Source: an uncultured Saprospiraceae bacterium (GTDB lineage Bacteria; Bacteroidota; Bacteroidia; Chitinophagales; Saprospiraceae). From it: 64,000 bases of DNA. The translations under genes were made by a program, and so were the position numbers. Shown here piece after piece: positions 38,201 through 50,200 of this stretch (position 1 is the stretch's first letter; each line of letters opens with the position of its first letter). Under the pieces are notes generated by a model. It did no database searches, was not told the DNA's origin, and saw only the letters and a program-made list of their open reading frames with translations. The DNA lies in the NCBI GenBank assembly GCA_937951685.1, contig CALFBG010000182.1:25779-89778 (forward strand). The letters are read 5' to 3'.

Positions 38201-41200
38201 TGGATCAAGCGGGTAAATTATGTCCGCTTGGTGTCGCCGGAGAATTGTGTGTCACAGGTGTCGGTGTCGGTGCTGGATACTGGGGAATGCCAGAAAAAAC
38301 GGCAGAAAGTTTCATCGCAAATCCATTTCCGGAACTCTTAGGAGATACCTTATATAAAACAGGAGATTTAGGAAGATGGCTACCGGATGGTAATTTAGAA
38401 TTTTTAGGTCGAATTGACCGACAAGTTAAAATTAGAGGACACCGAGTAGAGTTAGGCGAAATCGAAACCTACGTAAGAGAAGAAGCAGCCGTACAAGAAG
38501 CGCACATCATGGTGCACAAGCCCGAGGGCGCGAATCAAGATGCGGTGATTGCATTTGTTGTCCCAGAGCAGCAGCAAGCAGCAAGTGAAACGATTGGCAC
38601 TGGAGAAACTAAGGTATTGGCTGTTTTAGAAAATCTATTACCAGATGCCATCTCCTCCGCAGAAAAATCAGCAAAGATTGGAACAAGTGCTTTTGATTTA
38701 TCAAAAGACTTGAGAATTGCCTTAGAAAATCTAGCTGCAGCAGAAGGAGTGTCTATGTTTAACCTTCTACTCGCAGCCTTTGAAGTTTGTTTATATCGTT
38801 ATAGTGGACAAGAAAATATCCAAATCGGAATTCCTAAAACGAATCGTTCCAAAAGTGGGGAAGAAGCTTTAGTTGAAGTGCGAGAAAATGTATTGCTTTT
38901 AAATACGCAACTCGGAAGAACCATTGAGTTCAAGCAGTTCCTCCAGCAGGTAGTAGAAAAAGTGGAAATGGTTTTCGACGCACCCAATAAGTATAGCGTA
39001 GATCGTACGATTCCTTCGGTTTTATTTAGCTTGAGTCAGCATCCCGATTTACCAGATTTTAAGGAAAATGCCTTGACGCAAAATAACTTTGCCCTTGATG
39101 TTGCTTTGGAAGTAAGTCTTGCCGATAACGAGGCTAAAGTGCAGTTGTTTTATACAAGTGAGCTTTTCGCCGCCACTACGATGTCGCGTCTAGTGACAAA
39201 TTTTGAATTGTTACTAAAATCAATCATTGCAAAACCTACGGCATCGCTTGGCGATCTAGAAATGTTGAGCACCTCAGAACGTAGCTTACTATTAGATCAA
39301 TTTAATGAGGTTGGACGAAGTTACAAGCGAGATAAAACCGTTTTAGATTTATTTGCGGCACAAGTAAAACGTACACCAGATCGTGTGGCTTTGAGATATA
39401 ACGGAGAAGAATTAAGCTATACGGAGTTAGACCAAAAGTCGAATCAATTGGCGCACTTCTTACAAGCGCAAGGCGTAAAAGAAGAAACACTCGTGGGCTT
39501 ATGTGTAGATCGTTCTTTCAATATGGCGATTACTATTTTTGGAATTACCAAAACGGGAGCGGCCTATGTACCGCTTGATCCTACTTTCCCGCAAGAACGA
39601 ATTAATTTTATTTTAGAAGATACTAACGTTAAATATTTCCTTTGTCAAGAAAATCATGTACCGCTTTTTGCGGAGACCGTTGAACGAGAAGAAATTGAGC
39701 TGTTTGAACTCGAAAAAATTGAGGAACAGCTTCATGCAGCTCCGATGACGCCTGTAACGGCTAAACTTACAACGGAGAGTTTATTCTGCTTGATGTACAC
39801 TTCTGGATCAACCGGTAAGCCTAAAGGAGTAATGGATTTGCATGGCAGTTTAGCCATTCGGATGGAAGATGAGATCGCATTGAAGCAGCAAGATGTGATT
39901 AATGGTTTTATGTACAACAATTATGTCTTTGATCTATTTTTGACAGAGTTTTTGATTCCATTATTATCAGGTGGTAATTTGCTGATTCCAAAATTTGAAG
40001 ACTTATTTAGTTTAGAAGCTGTAATTGATTTGATTGCTGAGAACGGCGTAACGAACTTACAAGGAACGCCTACTTTCTATGGTTCTTTAATGGATGCTTT
40101 AGCGGAAGATAAAATTTCAAGCCTGCACCGGATGGAACGGTTTGATGTCTGTGGAGAATCCTTGACAGATTCGATCGTTCAGAAAGTTAAAACAAAATTA
40201 CCGCAGGTCAATATCACCAATTTCTATGGACCAACGGAGGCCGCAGTGTACGTTACCGCGATCGAAGATGTGCAAGCAATGCCGTGGAACAATATTGGAG
40301 TGCCTTTGGCCAATGCTGAAATTTATATTGTTGATGAAAATAATTGCCCACTTCCAATCAATGTCGTAGGGGAATTATTAATTGGTGGAGACGGTTTAGC
40401 TAGAGGATATTTTAAACGACCGGATTTAACTGCGGAACGTTTTATTCCTCATCCTTTCAAGCAGGAAGAAGGTGCGAGATTGTATAAGTCTGGTGATTTA
40501 GCACGCTGGTTGCCGGATGGAACCTTGGAGTTTTTTGGTCGAATGGATGATCAAGTTCAATTGAACGGTTGGCGAGTAGAACTTGGCGAAATCGAAGTCG
40601 TTTTACAGCAATCTCCAATGATTAACAAAAGTGCCGTATTGGTGAAAAGTGAAGTAGGTAAGCAGCAACGCTTAATCGCTTATGTAACCGTTACGGAAGA
40701 TTATTCGGAAGAAGCCGTACGCGCTTACTTATTGGCTAAGTTACCAAGTTACATGATCCCTACGGTAATTATGAATTTGGAAGAAATGCCGCTGACACCA
40801 AGTAAGAAAATTGATAAAATTAGTTTGTCAAAACTAGAATCTTCCGAAAGTCTAATTAGTAAATTACAAACGCGTTGCCAGATTGGTTTACCAACTCATA
40901 TGCAACCCACGCACTATTGTCTAATAGATGAAATTCCACAAAATTTAAGTGATAAGGTTGATGAAAAAGCGTTGCTTAAAATTTTCTCTGAGCAAGATCA
41001 TACCGAATTACTTGAAAAGAAAAATTTCATTGCCCCACGGAATGAAATAGAGGAAGTACTCGCAGATATTTGGCAGCAGATTCTTAAAATAGAAAATGTT
41101 GGCGTACACGATAACTTTTTCGAATTAGGTGGTCATTCTTTACTGGCAACACGGTTAGTTGCTGCTATTCGGAAACGTTTAGGAAAAGAAGTTGCCATTC

Positions 41201-44200
41201 GAGAAATTTTCTTGAAACCAACCATTGATGCTTTAGCTACGTATCTTTCAGCGGCTAGTGGTAACATTCCTTTACCTAAAATTACCGTACAAGCTAGACC
41301 CGAAAATATTCCATTGTCCTTTGCTCAAGAACGACTCTGGTTTATTGATCAGTTGGAAGGGAGTACACATTATCATTTACCAGCGGTGCAATACTTAGGT
41401 AATGATGTCAATCAGGAAGCTCTGGCCTTGGCTTTCCAAAAATTGGTTAATCGCCACGAAGTGTTACGGACTGTTTTTCGTGAAGAGGATGGACAAGCTT
41501 ATCAATGGTTGCTACCCGAAAACACTTGGCAGTTACAATACGAAGCATTACAACCTGCGGCGGTGAACGCAATGATCGAAACTGAAATCAATCGTGCCTT
41601 CGATTTAGCTAAAGATCATATGCTACGAGCAACTTTGGTGAAAATGGTCGATGGAGATTATTTATTAATCTTAGTGGTTCATCATATTGCTTCGGATGGT
41701 TGGTCAACCCCAATTTTACTAGAAGAATTATTAGCGTTCTACCAAGCCGCACTCGAAAATCGTTCCGCAGACTTAGCGCCACTCGCGATTCAGTACGCAG
41801 ACTACGCAATGTGGCAACGACAGTATTTGTCGGGAGATTTATTAGACCAAAAATTGGCGTACTGGGAAGAACAATTGAAGGAGTTAGATACCTTGAATAT
41901 TCCCACCGATTTTCCAAGACCTAACATTCAAAGCCTGAAGGGGAAACGGCTTAGCTTTACGCTAGAGCAAGATTTATCTACCCAATTGCAAGATTTTGCA
42001 CAACAAGAAGGTGTGACGATGTTTATGTTGATGCTTACGCTACTCAAAGTGTTATTACATCGATATACGGGACAGTCGGATATTGCGATCGGTAGTCCGG
42101 TTGCGAATAGAACACAGGCTGAGGTTGAAAACTTGATTGGCTTTTTTATCAATACCCTTACTTTACGCAGTGATTTATCCGGTAATCCTTTATTTAAAGA
42201 ATTACTGGCTCAGGTAAAAACAAAAACCTTAACGGCTTACGATCACCAAGACGTACCTTTTGAAAAAATTGTGGATCGGGTAGTGAAAGGTAGAGACTTG
42301 AGTCGTAGTCCTCTTTTTCAAGTATTATTTGCTTACGGAAACGAAGCCGTTTCGACGATGGAAGATGCTTTTGCAACAAAAACAGTTGCTGAAAATGATC
42401 TTGAACAAGTAGCGGCAAAAGGTGAAAGTTTTAGCGAAAGCATAGATTATGAAGTGGCTAAGTTTGACCTGAGTGTCAACGTCTCAGAAGAAGCAGGGCG
42501 TTTAGTAGTGTCGATCTTATATTGTAGCGACTTATTCTTAGCATCTACGATTGAAAGCATGGGAACTCATTTCAATCAGCTCATCCGAAGGGTCGTTGCC
42601 AATCCAATGCAGTCCATCCAAACTTATCCGATGTTGACCGAGCAGGAAACGCAACAACTGTTAGTTGACTTCAATCAAACGGCAGCAGCTTACCCTGAAA
42701 ATAAGACCCTCGTTGATTTGTTCCGTGATCAACTCGCTTTGCATCCCAATAAAGCAGCGCTCAGTTTTGAAGGAACAAGCTTGACTTATCAAGATTTAGA
42801 AGATCGTTCGAATCAATTGGCACATTTCCTCAAAGAAAGCGGTGTACAAGAAGAAGATTTGATCTGCATTTGTCTGGATCGCTCAATTGAGATGATCGTG
42901 AGTTTGCTTGCCGTACTCAAAGCGAGTGCCGCTTACGTTCCAATTGCACCAGATTATCCACAACAGCGGATTGATTTTATCTTAGCGGATACCAAGGCCA
43001 AAGTTGTGATTACGACCCAAGCATATCGCGCTACTTTTGTTGAGAACGAGGCCGTTGAGATGATCCTCATTGATGATTTAAAAGAATTAGAGGAATACCC
43101 AACTGCGGCATTAAGCACCCAGCCAGCCATTAATCATCTCGCGTATATTATTTATACTTCTGGATCAACGGGGAAACCCAAAGGCGTACAAGTAGAACAC
43201 GCATCGGTGGTGAATGAACTTTGCTTTTATTCGAAAACTTATGGCGTTGATTATTCCGACCGACATTTGCTTTTGGCGAATTATGTTTTTGATGCTTCGG
43301 TAGAACAAATATTTTTGCCTTTGACGCACGGCGTACACTTAGATTTAGTGTCTAAAATGGATATGCTAGATCCAGTATTTTTAGACCAATTTATCAAAGA
43401 AAAAGGAATTACTCATCTTCACGGTACACCCGCGTTGTTACAGACGATTAGAGCAAATACTTACGAAACGGTCAAGCGAGTTTGTGCCGGAGGAGAACTT
43501 TGTACGGAAGCGTTGGCACAATCATGGGGAACGAAAGTTCAGTTTTTCAACAAGTACGGACCGACGGAAACTACAATCAGTTCTAGTTATCACCGTTATG
43601 ATCCAGCAGTCGATTATCACGGTGCCTTACCGATTGGAAAACCGATTGCTAATACGCAATATTATGTTTTAGATGAACATCAACAGCCTTTGCCTATTGG
43701 TGTCGTAGGAGAATTATACATCGGTGGAAAAGGAATGACACGAGGCTATTTAAATCGTCCAGACTTGACGGCGGAGCAATTTATACCTTCCCCTTTCAAT
43801 GAAGGAGCAACTTTATACCGCACGGGAGATTTAGTAAGATGGACCGTGACGGGAGAAATTGAATTTAAAGGTCGCCAGGATGATCAAGTAAAAGTAAGAG
43901 GATACCGAATTGAATTAGGTGAAATCGAAGCGGTCTTACTAGAAGCACCGATGATTGATCAGGCGGTGGTGATGACGAAGCAAGATGCGATGGATCAGAA
44001 TATTTTGGTCGCTTATGTTGTTCCAAAAACATCCAGTACACTTGTTTACGATAAAAAGACAGTACAGGCATATCTCGCGGCCGCCTTGCCAGACTATATG
44101 CTACCTTCTTTCTTGATTGAATTAGCTGAATTTCCAGTAGCAGCGAGTGGTAAAGTAGATCGCAAAGCCTTACCTGCCATTAATGTTAGTGCTCATTTGA

Positions 44201-47200
44201 CGGATGCTTATGTTGCTCCGAGCACAGATACAGAAAAGAAACTTGCGGAGATTTGGTCAGCACTTTTAAAGGTAGAAAAAATTGGGGTGCATAATGACTT
44301 TTTTGAATTAGGAGGTCATTCGCTTTTAGCCATTAGAATGGTTGCGGCGATTCGTACTGACATGCAAAAAGAGATTCCAATCCGGGAAATCTTTTTAAAT
44401 CCTACGGTAGCTCGCTTATCTGATTTTATGGCTACGTTAACTACTAATAATCTTCTGCCAGCAATTACGCCTACCGAAAGACCAGCATTGATTCCATTAT
44501 CATTTGCGCAAGAGCGCTTGTGGTTTATTGATCAACTCGAAGGAAGTACACATTATCATATTCCAGTAGTACAAAGCTTTGGTGGAGATATTGACAAAGA
44601 TACTTTAGCATTTGCCTTGCAAACAGTCGTCAATCGACACGAAGTATTGCGTACTGTTTATAAAGAAGTAAAAGGAACGGCTTACCAAGAAATTCTTGCG
44701 CCAAATCAATGGACTTTAGCGTATGAGGTACTAACTGAAGCATCGACAAAATCAGCTTTGGAAATACTGGTCGCTTCAGAAATTGATCGCCCATTTGATT
44801 TGTCAAAAGATCATATGTTGCGCGCAAAATTAATCAAGCTATCGGAAGACGAACATTTACTCGTCCTCGTGATGCACCATATTGCATCGGATGCTTGGTC
44901 AGGGCCTATTTTGTTCAATGAATTGATGGAGTTGTACGAAGCGAAACAAACAGATAGATTGCCGGAGTTAAAAGAGATGCTCGTACAATATGCTGATTAT
45001 TCCTTATGGCAACGCAAGTACTTGACGGGAGAATTATTGGATCAACGTTTAGCATATTGGGAGAATAAATTGGCAGACGTTGAGTTATTAAACTTACCAA
45101 CAGATTTTGTACGACCAGTCATTCAAAGTAAAAACGGAACGGACCAAGTCTTTACTTTAGATAAAGAACTTAGTCAACAATTAAATCAATTGATCCAAGC
45201 CGAAGGCGTAACTCCATTTTTACTCTTTTTAGCCGCCTTCAAAGTTTTACTGTATCGCTACGAAGGACAAAAAGACATTATCGTCGGTAGCCCGATCGCT
45301 AATCGTACACAATCTGGAATCGAACACCTAATTGGCTTTTTTGTCAATACGATTCCTTTGCGAACGGACTTGAGCGGTAATCCTTCTTTCCAAGATTTAT
45401 TAGCACAACTCAAAATGAGTGTACTAGAAGATTTTGATTACCAAGATGTACCGTTTGAAAAAATTGTAGATCGAGTAGTGGATAAGCGAGACTTAAGTCG
45501 TAGTCCATTGTTCCAAGTGATGTTCTCTTATGAGGCAAACGATACGGCGACTTCAACGGAAGAAACTACTTCCAATGAGGCAGCAGAACTTTCTGTTACG
45601 ACGGTAGATGCGACCTTGCAAGAAAAGGCAACAGCAACTAAAGTAATCAAATTCGATCTAAGTTTGAGTATCTCAGCAGTGGCAGAACATTTCAATATTG
45701 CGATCGAATATTGCACCGACTTATTCTTGCCCGGAACGATGAACCGGATGCTGGAACACTATCAAGCTTTACTGGCTACAATTGTAGCGAATCCAAAAGA
45801 AAAAATAGATCAGCTAACCATCTTACAAGCGGCAGAAAAGCAAGAATTATTAACGGAGTTCGGTCAAAATCCTTTTGCAAATCCAGCGGGAGAAACCTTA
45901 GTGAGTTTGTTTGAAAAACAAGTTGCGCTTAGCCCAAATAATATTGCCTTAGAATTTGAAACACAAAGTTTAACTTACCAAACACTAAATGAACAAGCGA
46001 ATCAGCTTGCAAATTATCTTGCGAGTCAAGCAGTAGCGAAGGAAGATTTAGTCTGCATTTGTATGGATCGTTCCATCGAAATGATGGTAGGTATTTTGGG
46101 AATCATGAAGGCAGGAGCCGCTTATGTACCAATTGATCCTAATTATCCAGCACAGCGAATTGCGCACATGCTCGAAGACACGCAAGCTAAAATAGTCTTG
46201 ACGACAAGTTTGCACAAAACGTTATTTGTAGCTGCGGATAATCTCCAAGTCATTTGCTTAGATGACTTAGCAGCGCTTACAAGCCAATCGATAGCAGCGC
46301 CAGTAGATGCTGTTGCTCCGACAAATTTAGCGTATGTAATGTATACTTCCGGTTCTACCGGAAAACCTAAAGGAGTACAAATTGAACACGGTGCGATTAC
46401 CAATGAGATTTGTTATTTACACGAATTTTTTGGTTTGGGTGCGAATGAGCGAATTCTTCAAACGGGTAACTTTGTATTTGACCTTTCCGTTGAACAGATT
46501 TTCAATGCTCTGCTTTTTGGTGGAACTTTAGTTTTGCCCAATCAATTAACGGTTTTAGACACCGCAGTACTAGAAAAACTCATCGACGAAAAAGAGATTA
46601 CGCATTTGCACGCTACGCCAAGTTTCTTACAAACCTTAACGGCGAAATCATATTCAAAACTCAAAGTAGTCATTTCCGGAGGAGAAGCCTGTTCGGTTGA
46701 ACTCGCACAAAGCTGGTCTGCCCACGTGAAGTTCTTCAATATGTACGGTCCGACGGAAGCGAGTATTATTTCTACTGGATATCTTTTTAATGAGCATACG
46801 TTGAATTTGGGCGCGATGCCAATTGGTAAGCCCGTAGGAAATGCTAAACTATATATCCTTGACCCTACGCTTCAGTTAGTGCCAAAAGGTATGACGGGAG
46901 AATTGTATATCGGTGGAAAAGGATTGGCCAGAGCGTACCTGAACCGACCTGCTTTGACGGAAGAAAAATTCATTCCTTCTCCTTTTGTAGCAGGGGAAAG
47001 ATTATATCGAACGGGAGATATGGTAGCTTGGTTGCCAGATGGTAATATTGCTTTTAAAGGAAGAATTGATAATCAAGTCAAAATCAGAGGTCAGCGAGTT
47101 GAATTGGGAGAAATCGAAGCTAAATTATTGACTGCACCGGGTGTAGCGAGTGGTTTAATTTTAGCCCCAAAAGATGCCGCCGGCATGAAGCGTTTAGTCG

Positions 47201-50200
47201 CTTACATCGTTCCGGAAGGAGCATACGATAAAAATAAAATTTGGGCTTACCTGAAAACTCAATTACCAGATTACATGGTACCAAGTATCATGATGGAACT
47301 AGCGCATATTCCGCTTAACGCAAATGGTAAAGTTGATCATAAAGCCTTACCCGAAATTAAAACAACAGATTTATTACGTAATGAATATGTTGCACCAAGT
47401 AATGAAATAGAAGTACAACTGGTTGCCGCTTGGCAAGAACTTTTGGGATTAGATAAAATCGGGATTCATGATGACTTTTTTGCACTCGGTGGTCATTCGC
47501 TTTTGGCAACTCGATTAGTATCTGCGATTCGAATGCAATTGTCAGCAGAGTTGCCGATTAGAGCCGTTTTCTTACGACCTACGATTGCTGGCCAAGCAGA
47601 ATGGCTAATGACGCAAACGAAGCAAACGATAGTGCCCGCGATTATTCCTGGAGATCGACCAGAACAAATTCCTTTATCTTTTGCACAAGAACGACTTTGG
47701 TTCATTGATCGTTTAGAAGGAAGTAGACATTATCATATTCCTTTGCTAGAAGAATTCGAATCAGACTTGGACAAGGCCGCTCTTGAATATGCTTTTCAAG
47801 AAATCGTTAATCGCCATGAAGCTTTACGAACAGTATTTAGTGAAGATGAGGATGGACAGGCTTATCAAATCATATTGCCAGAAAATCAGTGGCGCCTTGC
47901 CTACGAAGAATTTTCAGCAGAAACAGTGTCAGGTGCTTTAGGAATCGAAGAGACCATTGAACGAGAAGTAACAACTGCTTTTGATCTTTCGAAAGATCAT
48001 ATGTTGCGAGCGAGATTAATGCAACTACCTGAAGGAGGATATTTACTAGTCTTGGTCTTGCATCATATTGCTTCGGATGGTTGGTCAACACCAATTCTAT
48101 TTAGAGAGTTGATGGAGCTTTATACTGCTAAGATCGAACACCGAACGGCGCAACTTGCTCCGCTCCCCATTCAGTATGCCGATTATGCAATTTGGCAACG
48201 AGCTTATTTAATTGGAGATAGACTCGATCAGAAATTGGAGTACTGGAAGGAAAAATTACAAGATGTAGAGACCTTAAACCTTCCTACTGATTTTGCTCGA
48301 CCAAGTATGCAAAGTTTTGTAGGAAAGCGATTTAATTTTGAACTAGATAAAGAATTGTCTCAAGAACTTGCTGCTTTAGCAAAAGCAGAAGGGGTGACGA
48401 TGTTTATGTTAATGCTGTCTTCGTTCAAGGTCTTACTGCATAAATATACCGGACAAACAGACATTGCTGTTGGTAGCCCGATCGCTAATCGTACCCAAGC
48501 GGAATTAGAAGACTTAATTGGCTTCTTTGTCAATACCCTAACGTTGCGTACGGAACTAGCGGCAGAACAATTCTTCAGCGACTTTTTGACGGAGGTTAAA
48601 ATGAGTACTTTAGAAGCTTATGATCACCAAGAAGTTCCTTTTGAGAAAATTGTAGATGCGCTCGTTCAGCGTAGAGATTTGAGTCGTAGTCCACTTTTTC
48701 AAGTGACCCTGACTTATGAAAATGATCCTGAATTTTTAAATGGTGTTGCTAAAAAAGATATAGCGTCAACTGAAGCTCAAGAGCAAAAAATACAAGCAGA
48801 AGAATTTGGTTTTGCTAAGTACGATTTGATCCTGTACGTGGTAGAAGCGGGAGATCAATTACAACTATCAATGCAGTATTGCGTCGACTTGTTTTTGCCA
48901 AGTACCATTGAGCGTATGGCGAATCATTTCAAAACACTTTTGCGCACGATTGTTGCTAATCCAAAGCAAAAAATTCAGGAACTAGCAGTTGTCTCGACCA
49001 AAGAAAAAGAACAATTGTTGATGAGCTTTAATCCTCAAAGCTTGACCTATCCAACGGATCAATCAGCAATTGCTTTATTCGAAGTACAGGCTGCCAAAAC
49101 TCCTGATGCGATTGCTTTGCACTTTGAAGAAAGAAGCCTGACTTATCAAGCGTTAAATCAACAAGCTCATCAGTTAGCCTTGCACTTAAAAGCTAACTAC
49201 GGGATTCAGACGAATGATTTCGTTGGAATTATGATGGAGCGTTCGGATTGGTCAATCGTTGCACTTTTAGCGATTCTAAAAGCAGGTGCGGCTTATGTTC
49301 CAATTCAAGTAGATTACCCTGTCGATCGCAAAAGGTTTATGCTGGAAGATACAGGAATGAAAGCTATCCTTGTGCACTCTGATGGTGAGCATTTACTTGA
49401 AGAAATTGATGCGAACTTGCCCGTTTTCCCAATTGACCTTGAGTTGGAGGAGGTAATGAATAGAAAATACGAGGACATAGAAATAACTTTACCTGCACCA
49501 CAAGACTTAGCTTACGTGATGTACACTTCTGGTTCGACGGGTAAACCCAAAGGTGTTTTGATCAAACAAGAGTCGATTGTACGGTTGATTTTTAATGACA
49601 GTTTTGAGTTCTTAAATGAAGATACTGTCCTTTATCAATATGCACCACTTGCTTTTGATGCCTCAACTTTTGAATTGTGGGGGGCTTTATTAAAAGGAGG
49701 ACAGGTTGTGATTAGTAGCCCCGGTCAGAAAGGATTAGAAGATATTGCTGCTGAATTGCAAAGCAAAAATGTAAATACACTTTGGTTGACTGCTGGATTA
49801 TTTCATGCTGCGGTTGACAATTATTTACCTTTGTTTAAAGGCTTAAAATATTTGTTGTCTGGTGGAGATAGTATTTTGACCGACAAAGTAGCAACGGTGC
49901 TTCGTGCGCACGAAGGACTCGTCTTTATCAATGGATACGGCCCTACGGAATCAACAACTTTTGCCGTAACGAATCGCGTTGAAAGTGTAGATCAATTATC
50001 GACTGGTTTAAATATTATCGGTCATCCAATTGGTAATACGAAGGCTTATGTCTTGAACGTTGATCAATTGGCATTAGCCCCACAAGGTTGTTATGGAGAA
50101 TTGTGCCTATCAGGTCCGGGACTGGCGATCGGGTACTTAGGTGATGAAGACTTAACGGCACAAAAGTTTGTAGAAAACCCATACGACGAAGCACCATTTG

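Noticed and set aside
38581..40854. Insert in the M11 A domain as a tailoring domain (methyltransferase or oxidase)
   Set aside because: No SAM- or flavin-binding motif is seen; the sequence clearly matches a C-domain lobe and an A domain.
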